From NCBI GenBank assembly GCA_029204045.2, contig CM055080.1, positions 7,774,902 to 7,838,901 on the forward strand: 64,000 bases of DNA, in the 5' to 3' direction. Origin of the DNA: Tillandsia leiboldiana (lineage: Eukaryota > Streptophyta > Magnoliopsida > Poales > Bromeliaceae). The translations under genes and the position numbers were made by a program. Positions 1 through 9,063 of the stretch are shown here, piece after piece (the first letter of the stretch is position 1; each line of letters begins with the position of its first letter). The notes under the pieces were generated by a model, which worked only from the letters and a program-made list of their open reading frames with translations, was not told the origin of the DNA and searched no databases.

Positions 1-971
1 AAAATTTAGGACCCAACGTTCTGGGTCCGGACATTGAGGTAAGGTCCGGACCTTCATGTGCATGCTAAGAAAACCAATGTTCGGGCTTCTGCCCCTGAAA
101 CGCACAGTAAGAGTAGCAAACTTGTAAATAAGTGGTGGGGTTGGGTTGTAAAAGCATGGACTCCACTCCTTACCCCTCACCTGTGGAAGCCCCCCTCTCT
201 CACACACTCTCTCTCTCTCTTTTCTTTCTCTCTCTAGAAGTGGAGGAGTCCTAGGTTGGGAGGAGAGCACTTGGAGGGTTTTGATCTCCTCCAAAGCGAT
301 TAAATGGAAGAGTATCACAAGGAGAAGACCTTGGGAAGAAGAAGAATCCTTCTCACCCACGTTTGAGCAAGAAATCAAGAGGTGAGTTTTTAGGGGTTTT
401 GAGCTATTGTGAGTTTTTGAGATTTTAAGTTCCAAAAAGGGCTTTTATGATCTCTTGTGGGTTTTAAACCTTGTTTTAAGGTTCTTTTTGAAGATTGAGC
501 AATCAACCACTCCTTTTTGCAAAGATCACACTTAAGGTGGGGATTTCACCAAAAAGAGTGATTTCATCTATTTTTCCTTAGTTTCTATCGATTTAGAACC
601 ATATGTTGTAAGAGTAGAGCTTATTAAAGAAATATTTTTGAGGAAATTAGGGTTTGGCCCTAAAGGTTGAGTAACTGGGCAACTTTTTTTTAACCCTTTG
701 AACACAAGTGAAAACATAGACCTAGAGGTAAATGTGTTAGTGGTGGTATAAACCTAAGAAAATTTAGGTTGATTTGAGTGGCCATTGAACTTGGAAAAGA
801 ATTTAAGAAAAAAAGGTTAGAGTTTTAACATAGAGCCATTGAACTATAGGTTAGAGCGTGATGATATCGAGATTTGATGTTCTTGGAGCATCCTAGCAAC
901 ATTAGAGCCTTTTTTTTCTTCCAAAACTGCTTATTTTTTTTATTTCCTTTAAACTTGTTATTTTTAGGTCC
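1..971 (+). other. Promoter-like repetitive left edge (unclassified)
   Basis: No coding region is supported here. Reading on the plus strand there are two GGTCCGGAC-type palindromes (one at 22-31; a perfect 14-bp palindrome, AAGGTCCGGACCTT, at 41-54), then a CT-rich tract (190-236), a purine-rich leader and a donor-like AGAG|GTGAGTTTT near 381. This order (palindromes, pyrimidine-rich leader, intron donor) resembles the Sirevirus LTR and internal promoter seen elsewhere in the window, so the stretch may be a Sirevirus-derived promoter or leader cut off at the window edge. No LTR end was found in it. That origin is inference. Confidence 0.3.
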
Positions 972-1690
972 CTAACCAGTCTCCATTCCCATTTTCTTTC
1001 TGTTTTTGAATTTCTTATGCCCAAAGCATGAAGCTCTTTGTGAACTAGTTTCAGTCACATAAGCATGTACGGGACCTCTTGCAGATCCAAGACGCACATC
1101 TTTCAGTTCCACATAGCGAGCCACATCAGCAAAAATGTTAATGTTGTTGTTATGAGTTAAATTAACTTTCATGTGCTCCCAATTATCAGGAAGAAACCGG
1201 ATTACTGCTTGAACTTGTTGCTCATCAGTGAGGGTGTGTCCTGCTAACTTCAGTTCTCTTATCATATTAGACATCTCTTTTAGATATTGTTTAATGGTAT
1301 GATTATGGAACTTCTTATAAGTATCAAATTTGATGGTCAACTGCCTCAATTTGATTGCAGTTATACCCCCAAAATTTTCTTTTAGATGAACCCACATTTC
1401 ATGAGCAGTAGGAAGTTGCTCTCACTCACCAATGAGATCATCAACAATTGAACTTATCAGAATTCCACGAGCAGAGAAATCCTTTGCTTTCCAAGCACGA
1501 TAAGCTTCTTCATCTCTTCTATGCTGAGCAGTGTTTCCTTCACCAGGATTGGTTATGATATGGTGAATAGTTTCTAGTGCTTCTTGTTCCTTAAAAACAT
1601 ATTGAATCTTAATTTGCTAGACATTATAATTCACCATCCAAATTTTCATCCTTATTGAGATATGCTATGATGTTCTTCGATACCATGATA
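972..1690 (-). pseudogene. Copia gag remnant with primer site, minus strand
   Basis: The open frame at 972-1397 encodes a gag-polypeptide (UBN2/DUF4219-like) segment with a pattern typical of Copia capsid proteins: KLRQLTIKFDTYKKF, then a region describing YLKEMSNMIRELKLAGHTL and VIRFLPDNWEHMKVNL. Upstream on the minus strand the same protein continues to about 1640 but is interrupted by a TGA near 1425. Complementary bases 1674-1685 read TGGTATCGAAG on the minus strand, a degenerate tRNA-iMet primer site, so the lost 5' LTR lay above 1690. The zinc knuckle and all of pol are absent below 972. This is a dead fragment of an older element. Confidence 0.7.
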
Positions 1691-1713
1691 TTTCAAAGCT
1701 ATAAAGAGACAAT

Positions 1714-1715
<2 letters not shown>

Positions 1716-1757
<42 letters not shown>
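1716..1757 (+). repeat. Poly-A run (about 42 nt)
   Basis: A homopolymer A tract lies just above the remnant primer site of the minus-strand Copia fragment. It sits where LTR sequence would be expected and is read as simple-sequence expansion, not as the tail of a retroposed mRNA. The rest of 1758-2359 is AT-rich and I see nothing else in it. Confidence 0.8.
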
Positions 1758-1759
<2 letters not shown>

Positions 1760-2359
1760 CAAAAAAAAATACTAGCACTTACAAAATTATCTAAAACACA
1801 TATATTACTTTATAGTACGTAATGTACTAAGTTAATCACAATATTACATAAGAAATAGAATTGAAAATTCAATATGTTCCCAATCATCTTCTATATTCGA
1901 AAGTTATATCATCATTAACTTGGCATTTACCAAACAAAGGGATAAATTCTATATAAGAAATTTCATGATTTCTCCTAATTTAAAAACTCCCACTCAGAGC
2001 ATTTATTAAAAAAAAAATGAAGTGCAAACATCATCATACATAAAAGAAACTTATGTCATAACATATATCACTTTAAGTATTAAAGAAAATTATTAATTGA
2101 CTTTAGTGCAAGTGGTAAAAAATTTGATGATTGATATTCGAAGTCTCAAGTTCAAAATTTAATTGCTTCACATTTTTAGTTAATTAGTTTAAACGGATAG
2201 CAAAATAAAAGCCTTTTTCTCGCATTCGTTCTCTATCGCATTGGCGGAAGAACAATATCTAATTCTGAAATAAGGGAAAGATATTGAAAAATAAATTTTT
2301 GAATCTAATTATGAAAAAAAGGAAAGATATTGAAAAATAGATTTTTGAAATAAACTTTG

Positions 2360-2924
2360 TGTTGTAACATTTTATTATTAATTGTATTATTAATTTTATC
2401 TAACCTACACAATGCATTAAGTTAATTGAGGTTACATCATTCATTGTTAACAAAACTTTGTTTTGAACTCGTAACCTATTGTGGTTTTGAAAGAAAAGTT
2501 TAAACTTATAACTTTCATACTTAATAAGGTTAATAAATAACTTATAACCTATAGGCTTTACAAGCCTATATAAAGAGAGCTTGTCTACTCTCTTAAGATA
2601 CAAAAAAAAGATCAAAAAAAAAGACTAAACAAATTATATACTACTTGAGAGAGAGACATCAAAGAAAGGTGTTCTTTTTTGGTGGAGCTTTGGGCTCATC
2701 TACTTGTGCAGAGTTGGTGAAGCCACACGACGATGGTCGAGCCGTTGTATCCTGGAGGGGACAAGTCAGTGTTCTGCTGCATCGGTTCGAAGGCTTTGCC
2801 TACCGCAGAGGGCTTGAATCTCCTTAAAGAGAGCGAGATATCCGTGCCTCGGCTTGATCAACTCGTTGATACTTTTTATATATTTTTTGTAGTCTAACCT
2901 CTATTTTGTGTATTTACACCAACA
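2360..2924 (+). repeat. 5' LTR of the Tork-like Copia element
   Basis: Begins TGTTGTAACATTTTATTATT and ends TTTACACCAACA. A TATATAAA box lies at 2567-2574, so transcription should start near 2600. The remainder of R/U5 contains TGAATCTCCTTAAA (2815-2828), which is complementary to the sequence just after the LTR. It matches 6904-7468 with about three substitutions and no indels. Confidence 0.95.
2567..2574 (+). promoter_or_regulatory. TATA box in 5' LTR
   Basis: TATATAAA in the U3 region of the 5' LTR; the same box, slightly changed downstream (one A for G), is in the 3' LTR at 7111-7118. It is the best core promoter candidate for this element. Confidence 0.6.
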
Positions 2925-2926
2925 AT

Positions 2927-2940
2927 TTTAAGGAGATTCA
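2927..2940 (+). promoter_or_regulatory. Non-canonical primer-binding position, complementary to own LTR
   Basis: The bases that follow the 5' LTR read TTTAAGGAGATTCA, not the TGG.. of a tRNA 3'-end site. They are the exact reverse complement of 2815-2828 inside the LTR. If the transcript folded on itself and was cleaved after about 2828, a 3' end would sit two bases from the LTR edge, where minus-strand synthesis should start. Self-priming is known in the Tf1 family of fission yeast; its operation here is inference. Confidence 0.4.
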
Positions 2941-2944
2941 GGAG

Positions 2945-3325
2945 ATGGAGGCTACACATGAAAAGTCCAACGATACTACCGGAAATCTTAACAAGCCCTT
3001 CCGCTTCAAAGGATGCAAGAGGTCAAGATGCACTTGAAGTAAAAGAAAAATGATGCTAGCGGCACTAAGGTAAACTTAGTATCATCTCATTCTTTATATA
3101 ATAACAATCATTCTAGAAATACATATTTGAAGCCTAAGAAGAAAATTAGAAAAAAATAGTGGTAGACCTCAATTTAAGAAAACTTCAAATAACCAAGGAA
3201 CTCCTTCTCAAGATAAAAATTCTATAATTTGCTATGTCTGTGGCAAAAGTGGGCATATTGCTCGAATTTGCAAATTTCGAAAACGTAAAGCTTTACCTCA
3301 AGCTAACGTTACCGAAGAACCACTT
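2945..3325 (+). pseudogene. Gag stub with zinc knuckle (large internal deletion)
   Basis: An ATG at 2945 opens a frame starting MEATHEKSNDTTGNLNKPFR, the usual N-terminus of Tork-type gag, but the capsid region is missing and the frame stops near 3038. Sequence resumes with a basic linker and a CX2CX4HX4C zinc knuckle (CYVCGKSGHIARIC) at about 3232-3273, in frame with the protease that follows. The capsid domain needed for particle assembly is therefore lost, and the element depends on Gag supplied in trans. Confidence 0.8.
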
Positions 3326-4954
3326 GTGGCAATGATTACAGACATATGCTTGGTTGAAAATGCTGAAGGATGGTGGGCAGACTCTGGTGCCAATAGGCAT
3401 GTCTGTCATGATAAGACTTGGTTTAAAGTTTATACTCCCTATGAACAATCAAGAAGTATCATGCTTGGTGATTCACATACTTCTGAAGTTTTAGGGAGTG
3501 GTGAGGTCGAGTTAAAATTTTTTTCTGGAAAGGTGCTCATCTTAAAAGATGTGTTGTATACACCTTTGATTAGGAAGAACTTGATGTCAAGTTTTCTTCT
3601 TAATAAAGCTGGCTTTAAACAGACCATTGAGTCTGATCAGTATGTTATTTCCAAGAATGGAAAATTTGTGGGTAAAGGTTATGCATGCGATGGAATGTTT
3701 AAATTAAACATTGAGAATAAAGCATCATCTACTTCTGCTTATATGCTTTCTTCTGTGAATTTTTGGCATGCTCGTTTGTGTCATATTAATAGCAGATATG
3801 TTAGCTTGATGAGTAGTTTAGGATTAATTCCCAGACTGAGTAGTGATTTTGACAAATGTGAAACATGTAGTAAGTCAAAAATCACTAAACGATATCATAA
3901 GAGTGTTGATCGAAGTACCGAATTACTTGAGTTAATTCACAGTGATATTTGTGAATTTGAAGGTACTCTAACTCGTGGAGGAAATAGATATTTTATTACA
4001 TTTATAGATGATTTTTCTAAATATACTTATGTATATTTACTGAAAAATAAAAGTGATGCTTTTGACAGATTTAAAGATTTCCTCCATGAAGTAGAAAATC
4101 AATTCGGTAAAAAGATAAAAAGAATTAGAAGTGATCGAGGTCGTGAGTATGAATCTACGGAATTCAATTCTTTTGTTCAGTCTTTAGGAATTATCCATGA
4201 GACTACAGCTCCATATTCGCCTGCTTCTAATGGAGTGGCCGAGAGAAAAAATAGAACACTTATTGAGCTAACAAATGCTATGATAGTTGACACTGGTGTA
4301 CCCTTAAATCTTTGGGGTGAAGCTATTTTAACTGCATGTTATGTCTTGAATCGCGTGCCACATAAGAAGTCTAAAATGACACCTTTTGAGTTGTGGAAAG
4401 GGTATAAGCCAAATTTGGGATATCTTAAAGTGTGGGGCTGTCTAGCTTATGTGAGGCTATCAGACCCTAAAAGACCCAAATTGGGTGTTAGAGCTGCCAC
4501 TTGTATATTTCTTGGATATGCCTTGAACAGTTCAGCCTATAGATTTTTAGACATTGAAAACAATGTGATTTTTGAATCAGGAGATGCTATTTTTCATGAA
4601 GATAAGTTTCCTTTAAAATCGAAAAATAGTGGGGGCCAAGAATTTAAAAGTGTTTCGGACAAACCAAACTCTTCAAACTCTCTTTCACAAAACCAAGAAC
4701 AATATGTTTTTGAACCTAGAAAGAGTAAAAGAAATAGAATAGAAAAAGATTTTGGCCCTGATTATGTTATTCTTAATATTGAAGAAAACTCATTTTCTTT
4801 ACAAGAAGTTTTATCTTCAAATGACGCTATTTTTTGGAAAGAGGCTGTAACTGATGAGATGGAATCTCTAATTTCTAATAAAACTTGGAAATTAGTGGAT
4901 TTACCTCCAGGCTGGACAACAATTGGTTGTAATGGGTCCTCAGAAAGAAATTGA
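3326..4954 (+). pseudogene. Copia pol, part 1: protease, GAG-pre-integrase, integrase, RT start
   Basis: A 542-codon open segment; the first methionine is not a true start because the frame continues from the zinc knuckle upstream. Domains in order: aspartic protease with WWADSGA (residues about 16-22), GAG-pre-integrase with WHARLCHIN, and integrase with HSDICEF, FIDDFSKY, RSDRGREY and the catalytic-Glu segment GVAERKNRT, then the WKLVDLPPGW lead into reverse transcriptase. The frame ends at 4954 because one base is missing near 4930, within the conserved IGC segment of RT. The family normally has an uninterrupted gag-pol frame of about 1300 residues, so this is a broken copy. Confidence 0.93.
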
Positions 4955-5778
4955 AACCGGATGGGAGTGTAGACAAGTATAAAGCTAGACTTGTCGCAAA
5001 AGGTTATAAACAAAAAGAAGATCTAGACTTCTTTGATACCTTTTCTCCGGTTAATAGAGTGACATCCATCAGAGTTCTCATTGCTATTGCAGCAATATAT
5101 GATTTACATATTCATCAGATGGATGTAAAAACCGCCTTTCTGAATGGTGACCTAGATGAGGAAATTTATATGGACCAACCTGAGGGGTTCATAGAGCCTG
5201 GACAAGAACATAAAGTGTGCAAGCTAAATAAATCCCTTTATGGCTTAAAGCAGGCACCCAGACAGTGGCATGAAAATTTTGATTCTTGCATGATTGAGAA
5301 TGGCTTTAAATCAAACGAGTGTGATAAGTGCATCTACTACAAAACTTTTGAAAAGTTGCATGTAGTTGTTAGCCTTTATGTAGATGATTTGCTAATTTTT
5401 GGCTCTAACTTAAATGTTATTAATGAGACAAAAATTATGCTAAATCATTATTTTGAAATGAAAGATCTTGGTGAGGCTAACTTCATTTTGGGTATGAAAA
5501 TTACCAAAACACCAGATGGTATTTTTCTTGATCAGTCGCATTATGTTGAGAAAATTTTAAGAAAGTACAACTTTCTTAATTGCAAGCATGTAACTACACC
5601 TTTTGATTCAAGTGTTCACTTATTTTCCGTTAAAAGTGAAAATGAAATAATAAATCAAAAGGAATATGCTAGTATGATTGGAAGCTTGCGGTTTGCGACT
5701 GATTGCACTAGACCTGATATTGCATATGCAGTAGGGATACTTAGTAGATTTACAAGCAAGCCGGGTACAGAGCATTGA
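4951..5778 (+). pseudogene. Copia pol, part 2: reverse transcriptase
   Basis: Continues RT in the +1 frame: KARLVAKGYKQ, the QMDVKTAFLNGDLDEEIYM block with its first catalytic Asp, the KLNKSLYGLKQAPRQW block, and the catalytic YVDDLLIFG motif. It ends in a TGA at 5776-5778, where relatives have a tryptophan in the H-W/R-A segment leading to the RNase H linker. Both breaks are single-base events, which agrees with a recent insertion. Confidence 0.93.
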
Positions 5779-5784
5779 CATGCC

Positions 5785-6336
5785 ATGGAACGTGTGATGA
5801 GATATCTCATTGGTACCAAAACTTATGGCTTGTTTTATGGGAAGTATCCTGCTGTAATTGAGGGTTATAGTGATGCTGATTGGAATACCTTATCAGGTGA
5901 TTCTCTCTCTACCACTGGTTATATTTTTACTTTAGCAGGTGGTGCTATATGTTGGAAATCTAAAAAGCAAACTATCATTGCTAATTCAACCATGGAAGCC
6001 GAGCTTATTGCTTTAGCTTCAGCTAGCGAGGAAGCTAGTTGGTTGAGAGACTTATTGTCTGAGATTCCATTTCTGGAGAAACCAGTTCCATCTGTGTTGA
6101 TACACTGTGATAGCACTGCTGCTATTGGTAGAGTAAGAAACTGTTATTATAACGGTAAATCCAGATCCGTGAGAAAAAAACACAGTACTGTGAGATCATA
6201 TATGAACAATGGTATTATCAATGTAGATTATATAAAATCTACTGATAATCTAGCAGATCCATTAACTAAGGCCTTGGGAAGAGAAAGGATCTGGAATACA
6301 TCGAGGGGGATAGGGTTAAAGCCTATAACATCATGA
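5785..6336 (+). pseudogene. Copia pol, part 3: RNase H
   Basis: In frame with the RT part and separated from it only by the stop at 5776-5778. The Copia RNase H signature is clear: GYSDADWNT, STTGYIFTLAGGAICWKSKK, STMEAELIAL, HCDSTAAIGR and NLADPLTKAL with the terminal conserved Asp. The frame ends naturally at 6336. Confidence 0.92.
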
Positions 6337-6892
6337 ACCACGTATGAGGATACCCAACCTGATGATCAGAGATCCTGAAAATCGGGTTCAATGGGAAAAA
6401 CGAATCATATGGTGGTCGTAAAGAATGCACAACATATAGATCTACATGATCTAATATTACCTATCCCTATGATGTGAGTGCATTCATCCTGTAATGGAAT
6501 GAGGGTTGAGTTATTACACTCTTAATGGAGTCTGTGGCTCTTATGAGCAGGGTGTCAGAATTACAGGAGCACCCTTGACGGATTTCACCTATGTGAGCAT
6601 GGAAGTGGGGCCGCTTCCTATGAGAATGGGCTTTTTCTCAAAAATGCTCATGAAAACCAGGATAAGCACAAGGCCGTAACGTGCTAGCTAGTAAAGCTCA
6701 TGTCAACACCTGGATTGTTATATGTGAGCAGTGACACTCTATTTCCCTTAAGCAGCCAAAGTTCAAGTCTGAGACCACTCTGGCTCTGGAGTAGAGATCA
6801 TTGTTTCACTAAGTGAAGGTTCAATGCAGAGCACACCTTCTTTATGTATAATGATCCCTCTTTGATCGTCAAACTCTCTTTAATAATAAAAT
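6337..6892 (+). other. 3' untranslated region of the Tork-like element
   Basis: About 560 bases between RNase H and the polypurine tract with no supported coding frame. It holds short hairpin-prone segments (for example GGAAG..CTTCC near 6602-6619). Nothing else is recognised. Confidence 0.6.
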
Positions 6893-6903
6893 GAGTGGGG
6901 GAA
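6893..6903 (+). promoter_or_regulatory. Polypurine tract
   Basis: GAGTGGGGGAA immediately precedes the 3' LTR, the expected position and composition for the plus-strand primer. Confidence 0.85.
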
Positions 6904-7468
6904 TGTTGTAACATTTTATTATTAATTGTATTATTAATTTTATCTAACCTACACAATGCATTAAGTTAATTGAGGTTACATCATTCATTGTTAACAAAAC
7001 TTTGTTTTGAACTCGTAACCTATTATGGTTTTGAAAGAAAAGTTTAAACTTATAACTTTCATACTTAATAAGGTTAATAAATAACTTATAACCTATAGGC
7101 TTTACAAGCCTATATAAAAAGAGCTTGTCTACTCTCTTAAGATACAAAAAAAAGATCAAAAAAAAAGACTAAACAAATTATATACTACTTGAGAGAGAGA
7201 CATCAAAGAAAGGTGTTCTTTTTTGGTGGAGCTTTGGGCTCATCTACTTGTGCAGAGTTGGTGAAGCCACACGACGATGGTCGAGCCGTTGTATCCTGGA
7301 GGGGACAAGTCAGTGTTCTGCTGTATCGGTTCGAAGGCTTTGCCTACCGCAGAGGGCTTGAATCTCCTTAAAGAGAGCGAGATATCCGTGCCTCGGCTTG
7401 ATCAACTCGTTGATACTTTTTATATATTTTTTGTAGTCTAACCTCTATTTTGTGTATTTACACCAACA
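6904..7468 (+). repeat. 3' LTR of the Tork-like Copia element
   Basis: 565 bp, same ends as the 5' LTR. Differences seen by eye: G/A in the ATTGTGG/ATTATGG segment, G/A after the TATA box, and C/T in CTGCTGCATCGG. Followed by the TSD CTTTG at 7469-7473. Confidence 0.95.
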
Positions 7469-7473
7469 CTTTG

Positions 7474-7562
7474 TGCAAGAAAAAAATAGCGATTTATTCC
7501 TATTGAGCATCCAATAATAAGAAGATTAAATCATAAATATTAATAAATTCTTGCTTTTTTCT

Positions 7563-7625
<63 letters not shown>

Positions 7626-8500
7626 GAAATGCATTCATATTAATTAACAAAAGGAAAAACTCTACGCATACTTCAACTACATAATGTTGATTAAAAAAAT
7701 AAACATTACAATAATAACATTAAAAAATAAATTGATCCTCCACGAATACAAATACAATTCGAACTAATTTAATTTTCGCCATTAAACACTCTACACCATA
7801 GTTCTGAAACAATATCGTATGTTACTCGTTCCATAATGTCAAGTGCTGCATTTTGTAACAATACGCCTCCATCAGATCTAATACCAAGAGCAGCGTGCTT
7901 ACCATTCCAAAGATTATAAAAAATTGGCAAAATATTAGTCCTTATAGCACTTATCATGTAACGACGATTATACATATTCCTGAATCTCGATACTATATTA
8001 TAATAAGTTAGTATGAAATCATACTTATTTCTAAATAAATTTTACCAAATTTTTGCCCAATAATCCGGTATTGAATTTCTCAATGTAAGTTGCTCTCTGA
8101 AAATCTTGAATGACATAATCATCATTTTCAAACATTTTGAATAAGTCATCTAAAAACAAGATATGTTGTTCCATAGATTGTGACGGATTAATCTTACAAG
8201 TCATGATGAGGTGTAATAATCTATCACCACATCTACACTTCAAGACTCTCTTAGTCGGAATAGTACGTGTCATATCTAACACAAAAAAAAAAAACAAAAA
8301 ATAAAAAACAAAAAAAATAATAATAATAAAAAAGTTTAACATTCATTACCATGTGAAATTTTGAATATAAATATTTTATCTACAATATTATGTCATTAAT
8401 TAATTACACATTATGATGCTAATTAAATAAAACAAAATAATTCAAAATTTGTAAGAATTATGAATGATTTTAAAATAATTGAATCATTATAAAATGGTCC

Positions 8501-8562
<62 letters not shown>

Positions 8563-8771
8563 GATTGCATTATACAGTTAATTACAAAGGCTCTAACCAA
8601 CCGCTTCTGACCAACAGGTCACGAATCATGTACTTGTACATGTATTAACTTTAATGTATATATATATATAATTGGTTTTCTACCACATGCAATAATCCGT
8701 TTATATTGGATTAGGTCTTAGAAAAACAAATATTAACTTAACGAACTAATTAAATCCATCCTCAATTCATC

Positions 8772-8802
<31 letters not shown>

Positions 8803-9058
8803 CCGAGACGAAAGAAAGAAAAATAGTGCAATCAGCTTCATGTTATCAATTTTTTTATTATAAAGTTGACAATTTATGTCAAAAAATTTATAAATAATTA
8901 TTACTATAGAATTACATCATGTATACAATCTCAAGAGAAATAATTTGCATATAAATTTATCATGCATAAAAAAATAATATTATTATTCATTAAAATCTTT
9001 ATCACAAAAGAATTTAAATAATCATTTGGAGTCAAGAATTCGATTTAAACCTTGATCT
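7474..9058. other. AT-rich spacer with microsatellites and a weak gag-like frame
   Basis: Contains (AT)n at 7565-7620 and 8504-8559 and a T run near 8774-8801. On the minus strand the frame at 8031-8342 encodes QSMEQHILFLDDLFKMFEND, distantly like a Copia gag, and 7769-7975 is another short frame that I do not recognise. Neither has motif support. No host gene is visible. Confidence 0.4.
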
Positions 9059-9063
9059 ATTAC

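Larger units (their letters stand above)
2360..7468 (+). mobile_element. Tork/Tnt1-like Copia LTR retrotransposon, gag-deleted
   Basis: A complete insertion: LTRs at 2360-2924 and 6904-7468 are both exactly 565 bp, start TGTTG and end ACCAACA, and are flanked by the 5-bp TSD CTTTG (2355-2359 and 7469-7473). I count about three mismatches between the LTRs, so the insertion is young. The interior holds a gag stub, then protease, integrase, RT and RNase H in Copia order, and a polypurine tract before the 3' LTR. Most of gag is deleted and pol carries a frameshift and a nonsense codon, so the copy is non-autonomous. With such recent LTRs it was probably mobilised by proteins from a relative (inference). 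Confidence 0.95.

Noticed and set aside
1716..1757. Poly-A tail of a retroposed mRNA or SINE/LINE
   Set aside because: No TSD or Pol III boxes are seen; the run lies within the lost LTR region of a Copia fragment.
2400..2827. Short frames repeated at 6944-7371
   Set aside because: They are within the two LTRs of the Tork-like element and lie on both sides of its TATA box.
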